Positions 5,597 to 8,251 of a DNA stretch of 8,251 nt are shown piece after piece. The notes under the pieces were generated by a model. It ran no database searches. It was not told the origin of the DNA and saw only the letters and a list, made by a program, of their open reading frames with translations. Location: the NCBI GenBank assembly GCA_025360985.1, contig JANYBA010000317.1, forward strand, positions 1-8,251. The letters are read 5' to 3'. Origin of the DNA: Gammaproteobacteria bacterium (GTDB lineage Bacteria; Pseudomonadota; Gammaproteobacteria; Xanthomonadales; Xanthomonadaceae). A program made the position numbers and the translations under genes. Positions within the stretch are counted from its first letter, which is position 1. Each line of letters starts with the position of its first letter.

Positions 5597-8251
5597 ATGC
5601 GCATCCTCGATCGTTCCGTCTTCGTCGGCCCGTCGTTGTATGCGCATTTCCCGGTCATCCGGCTGGAACTCGACCTCGGTGAACTGGAAGCCTGGCCGAC
5701 CGCCAAGCTCGGCTCGGCCTACGTCGACGCGCTGGTGGCGGCCCTGCCGGGCCTGGCCGAGCACGGCTGTTCCTACCGCGAACCCGGCGGCCTGATCCGG
5801 CGCATGAAGGAAGGCGAGGGCACCTGGCTCGGCCACGTGCTCGAACACGTCGCCATCGAATTGCAGAACGTCGCCGGCGAAGACGTCACTTTCGGCAAGA
5901 CCCGCAGCATCGACGACCGCCCCGGCGTGTATTCGGTGGTCTACGAATACGCCCAGCGCGAGGAAGGCATCGCCGCTGGCGAGCTCGCCCTGCGCCTGCT
6001 CTGCTCGCTGCTGCCGACCGAATTGCAGCCATCCGACAGCGTGCCCTCGGACTGGGACTGGCCGGAGGCGCGCGATACCTTCATCCGATACGCGCAACGC
6101 CGGGCGCTCGGACCATCGACGGCCTCGCTGGTCAAGGCCGCCGAAGAACGCAATATTCCCTGGCTGCGCCTCAACGAACAATCCCTGGTGCAGCTCGGCC
6201 ACGGCCGCTACCAGCAGCGCATCCAGGCAACGGTCACCGGCAAGACGCCGCATATCGCGGTCGAACTCGCCAGCGACAAGGAAGAAACCAACAAGATCCT
6301 CGGCTCGCTCGGCCTGCCGGTGCCGCGCCAGGAACTGGTGCAGAGCGAATCGCAGGCAGTGCGCGCCGCCCGCCGCATCGGTTACCCGGTGGTCACCAAG
6401 CCCTACAACGGCAACCACGGCCGCGGCATTTCGATTCGCCTCACCAACCAGGACGAAGTGATCGCAGGTTTCGCCAAGGCCAAGGAAATTTCCCGCTCGG
6501 TGATCGTCGAGACTTTCCTGGAAGGCGACGACCACCGCCTGCTGGTGGTCAACGGCGACCTGGTCGCGGCAACCCGGCGCACGCCCGGCCACGTGGTCGG
6601 CGACGGCGTGCACACGATCGCGCAGCTGGTCGAAGTCGTGAACCAGGATCCGCGCCGCGGCGTCGGCCACGAGAAAGTATTGACCCGGCTCGAGCTGGAC
6701 GCGCAGGCGCAGATGATGATGGCGCGCGCCGAGGTCACCGCCGAGTCGGTGCCAGAAGCCGGCCGGATCATCTACCTGCGCTCGACCGCGAACCTGTCCA
6801 CCGGCGGCACCGCCACCGACGTCACCGACGTCATCCATCCCGACAACCGCGACATGGCCGTGCGCGCGATCAAGGCGATCGGCCTGGACGTCGGCGGCGT
6901 CGATTTTCTGTCGACCAATATCGCCGAAAGCTACAAGGACATCGGCGGCGGCATCTGCGAGGTCAATGCCGCGCCCGGTTTCCGCATGCACGTGGCGCCG
7001 AGCGAGGGCAAGTCGCGCGACGTCGCCGGCCCGGTCATCGACATGCTGTTCCCGCCGGGCACGCCGGCGCGCGTGCCGATCGCCGCGATCACCGGCACCA
7101 ACGGCAAGACCACCACCGCGCGCATGCTTTCGCACATCGTCAAGATGGCCGGCTACACACCGGGCCTCACCACCACCGACGGCGTCTACATCGACGGCCA
7201 GCGCACGGTCGAGGGCGACATGACCGGCCCGGTGTCGGCGCGCATGGTGCTGGCCGATCCGCAGATCGACTTCGCCGTGCTCGAGACCGCGCGCGGCGGC
7301 CTGATCCGCGCCGGCATGGGCGTGCCCAAGGTCGACGTCGGCGCCGTGCTCAACGTGCAATCCGACCACCTGGGCATGAAGGGCGTGGACACGCTCGAGC
7401 AACTGGCCGAGATCAAGCGGATCGTGGTCGAAGTCGCCAGCGAATGCGCCGTGCTCAACGCCGACGATCCGAACGTGCTCAAGATGTCCGGCTACACCGA
7501 CGCCAAGGTGATCTGCTACGTCACCCTCAATCCGCAGCACGGCCTGGTGCGCGAGCACATCCGCGCCGGTGGCCGCGCCTGCGCGCTGGAAGCGGGCGTC
7601 AACGGCCAGATGATCACCTTCTACGACAAGGGCAGCCATATCCCGCTGCTGTGGACGCACTTGATCCCGGCCACGCTCGAAGGCCGCGCCTTGCACAATG
7701 TCCAGAACGCGATGTTCGCCGCGGCGATCGCGTTTTCGCATGGCATCAAGCTCGACGCCATCCGCCAGGGCTTGCGTACTTTCGACAGCACCTTCTTCCA
7801 GGCCCCGGGCCGGATGAACGTGTTCGACGAGCATCCTTTCAAAGTGCTGTTCGATTACGGCCACAACGCCCACGCGGTCGGCGTGATGGCCGACCTCGCC
7901 CAGCGCCTCGACGTGCCCGGTCGTCGCATCGTGGTGATCGCCGGCCCCGGCGATCGCCGCGACGAGGACCTGCGCGACATCGCCAAGGCCGTCGCCGGCC
8001 GCTTCGACCACTACATCAGCCGGCGCGACGACGACCTGCGCGGCCGCGCCAGCGACGAGGTGCCGAAGTTGATCGCCGCGACGCTGCGCGAGCTGGGCGT
8101 GGACGGCGACAAGATCAGCCTGATCCCGGACGAGCAGGAAGCGATCGATGCCGCCCTGCGCATGGGGCAACCGGGCGACCTGGTGCTGGTGTTCGCCGAC
8201 GCCCTGACGCGTTCCTGGAAGCAGGTGATCAAGTTCCGTGCGGAAGGCGCG
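5597..8251 (+). CDS. cphA: Cyanophycin synthetase, CphA1 type (3' end outside window)
   Basis: It polymerises Asp and Arg with ATP into cyanophycin, with no ribosome. 885 codons are open to the window edge without a stop; CphA1 proteins are about 870-910 residues, so only a short tail is missing. N domain, about 1-160, with HxxEH (H80, E83, H84). ATP-grasp G domain, about 161-485, adding Asp: KPYNGNHGRGIS (268-279) and the metal/ATP segment EVNAAPGFRMH (455-465). Mur-ligase-like M domain from about 490, adding Arg: P-loop GTNGKTTT (500-507), ETARGG (563-568), NVQSDHLG (586-593), APGRMNV (736-742), DYGHNAHA (753-760). All motifs expected for both ligase steps are present. The enzyme acts in the cytoplasm, where the polymer forms granules. 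The start is fixed by AAGGAG eight bases upstream. It is the third visible gene of the operon, five bases after cphB; whether a second cphA follows cannot be seen. Confidence 0.97.
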   Translation, partial: MRILDRSVFVGPSLYAHFPVIRLELDLGELEAWPTAKLGSAYVDALVAALPGLAEHGCSYREPGGLIRRMKEGEGTWLGHVLEHVAIELQNVAGEDVTFGKTRSIDDRPGVYSVVYEYAQREEGIAAGELALRLLCSLLPTELQPSDSVPSDWDWPEARDTFIRYAQRRALGPSTASLVKAAEERNIPWLRLNEQSLVQLGHGRYQQRIQATVTGKTPHIAVELASDKEETNKILGSLGLPVPRQELVQSESQAVRAARRIGYPVVTKPYNGNHGRGISIRLTNQDEVIAGFAKAKEISRSVIVETFLEGDDHRLLVVNGDLVAATRRTPGHVVGDGVHTIAQLVEVVNQDPRRGVGHEKVLTRLELDAQAQMMMARAEVTAESVPEAGRIIYLRSTANLSTGGTATDVTDVIHPDNRDMAVRAIKAIGLDVGGVDFLSTNIAESYKDIGGGICEVNAAPGFRMHVAPSEGKSRDVAGPVIDMLFPPGTPARVPIAAITGTNGKTTTARMLSHIVKMAGYTPGLTTTDGVYIDGQRTVEGDMTGPVSARMVLADPQIDFAVLETARGGLIRAGMGVPKVDVGAVLNVQSDHLGMKGVDTLEQLAEIKRIVVEVASECAVLNADDPNVLKMSGYTDAKVICYVTLNPQHGLVREHIRAGGRACALEAGVNGQMITFYDKGSHIPLLWTHLIPATLEGRALHNVQNAMFAAAIAFSHGIKLDAIRQGLRTFDSTFFQAPGRMNVFDEHPFKVLFDYGHNAHAVGVMADLAQRLDVPGRRIVVIAGPGDRRDEDLRDIAKAVAGRFDHYISRRDDDLRGRASDEVPKLIAATLRELGVDGDKISLIPDEQEAIDAALRMGQPGDLVLVFADALTRSWKQVIKFRAEGA

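Noticed and set aside
4928..8170. A 1080-codon open frame on the minus strand across cphB and cphA
   Set aside because: It lies antisense to two genes with full family motifs. Its product is rich in Ala, Val, Asp and His/Arg repeats typical of the reverse reading of GC-rich codons, with no recognisable motif or ribosome-binding site. It is a codon-bias shadow.
5597..8251. Mur ligase (peptidoglycan) rather than cyanophycin synthetase
   Set aside because: The Mur-like domain is only the C-terminal half; the N domain and ATP-grasp half and the adjacent cyanophycinase identify CphA.

Overview
The window reads as chromosomal DNA from a high-GC Gram-negative bacterium. Reading frames show strong G/C preference at third codon positions. 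Two genes encode clear Sec signal peptides with Ala-x-Ala cleavage sites. The mix of a secreted S9 peptidase, a Myxococcus-type cysteine-rich repeat protein and a cyanophycin operon would fit a gammaproteobacterium of the Xanthomonadales/Lysobacterales type, but that placement is inference and no rRNA or taxonomic marker is present.

Left part, minus strand (1-3423). Three genes point left. Gene 3 (1441-3423) encodes a secreted S9-family serine peptidase with a complete Ser-Asp-His triad. After a 237-base gap with hairpin and direct-repeat structure come two small secreted proteins that look co-transcribed. The first (298-1203) is a three-part protein ending in one Myxococcus-type cysteine-rich repeat. 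The second (1-285, running off the window edge) is a cysteine-rich protein of unknown family whose ribosome-binding site directly abuts the stop codon of the first.

Right part, plus strand (3535-8251). A divergent intergenic region of 111 bases separates the peptidase from a cyanophycin operon: an IadA-like isoaspartyl dipeptidase (3535-4716), cytoplasmic cyanophycinase cphB (4749-5591) and cyanophycin synthetase cphA (5597 to beyond the window edge). Spacings are 32 and 5 bases, so one transcript is likely. The products form a full storage cycle: CphA polymerises Asp and Arg from ATP into cyanophycin, CphB cuts the polymer to beta-Asp-Arg dipeptides, and the dipeptidase would release free Asp and Arg.

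The best point for a second look is the dipeptidase. It keeps the expected metal-binding His and Asp residues, but Glu163 stands exactly where E. coli IadA has its carboxylated metal-bridging Lys162. Other points are an apparently leaderless start for the operon, an HxxEH metallopeptidase-like motif in the CphA N domain, and the uncharacterised secreted pair at the left edge. I found no tRNA, rRNA, CRISPR array, insertion sequence or phage gene.
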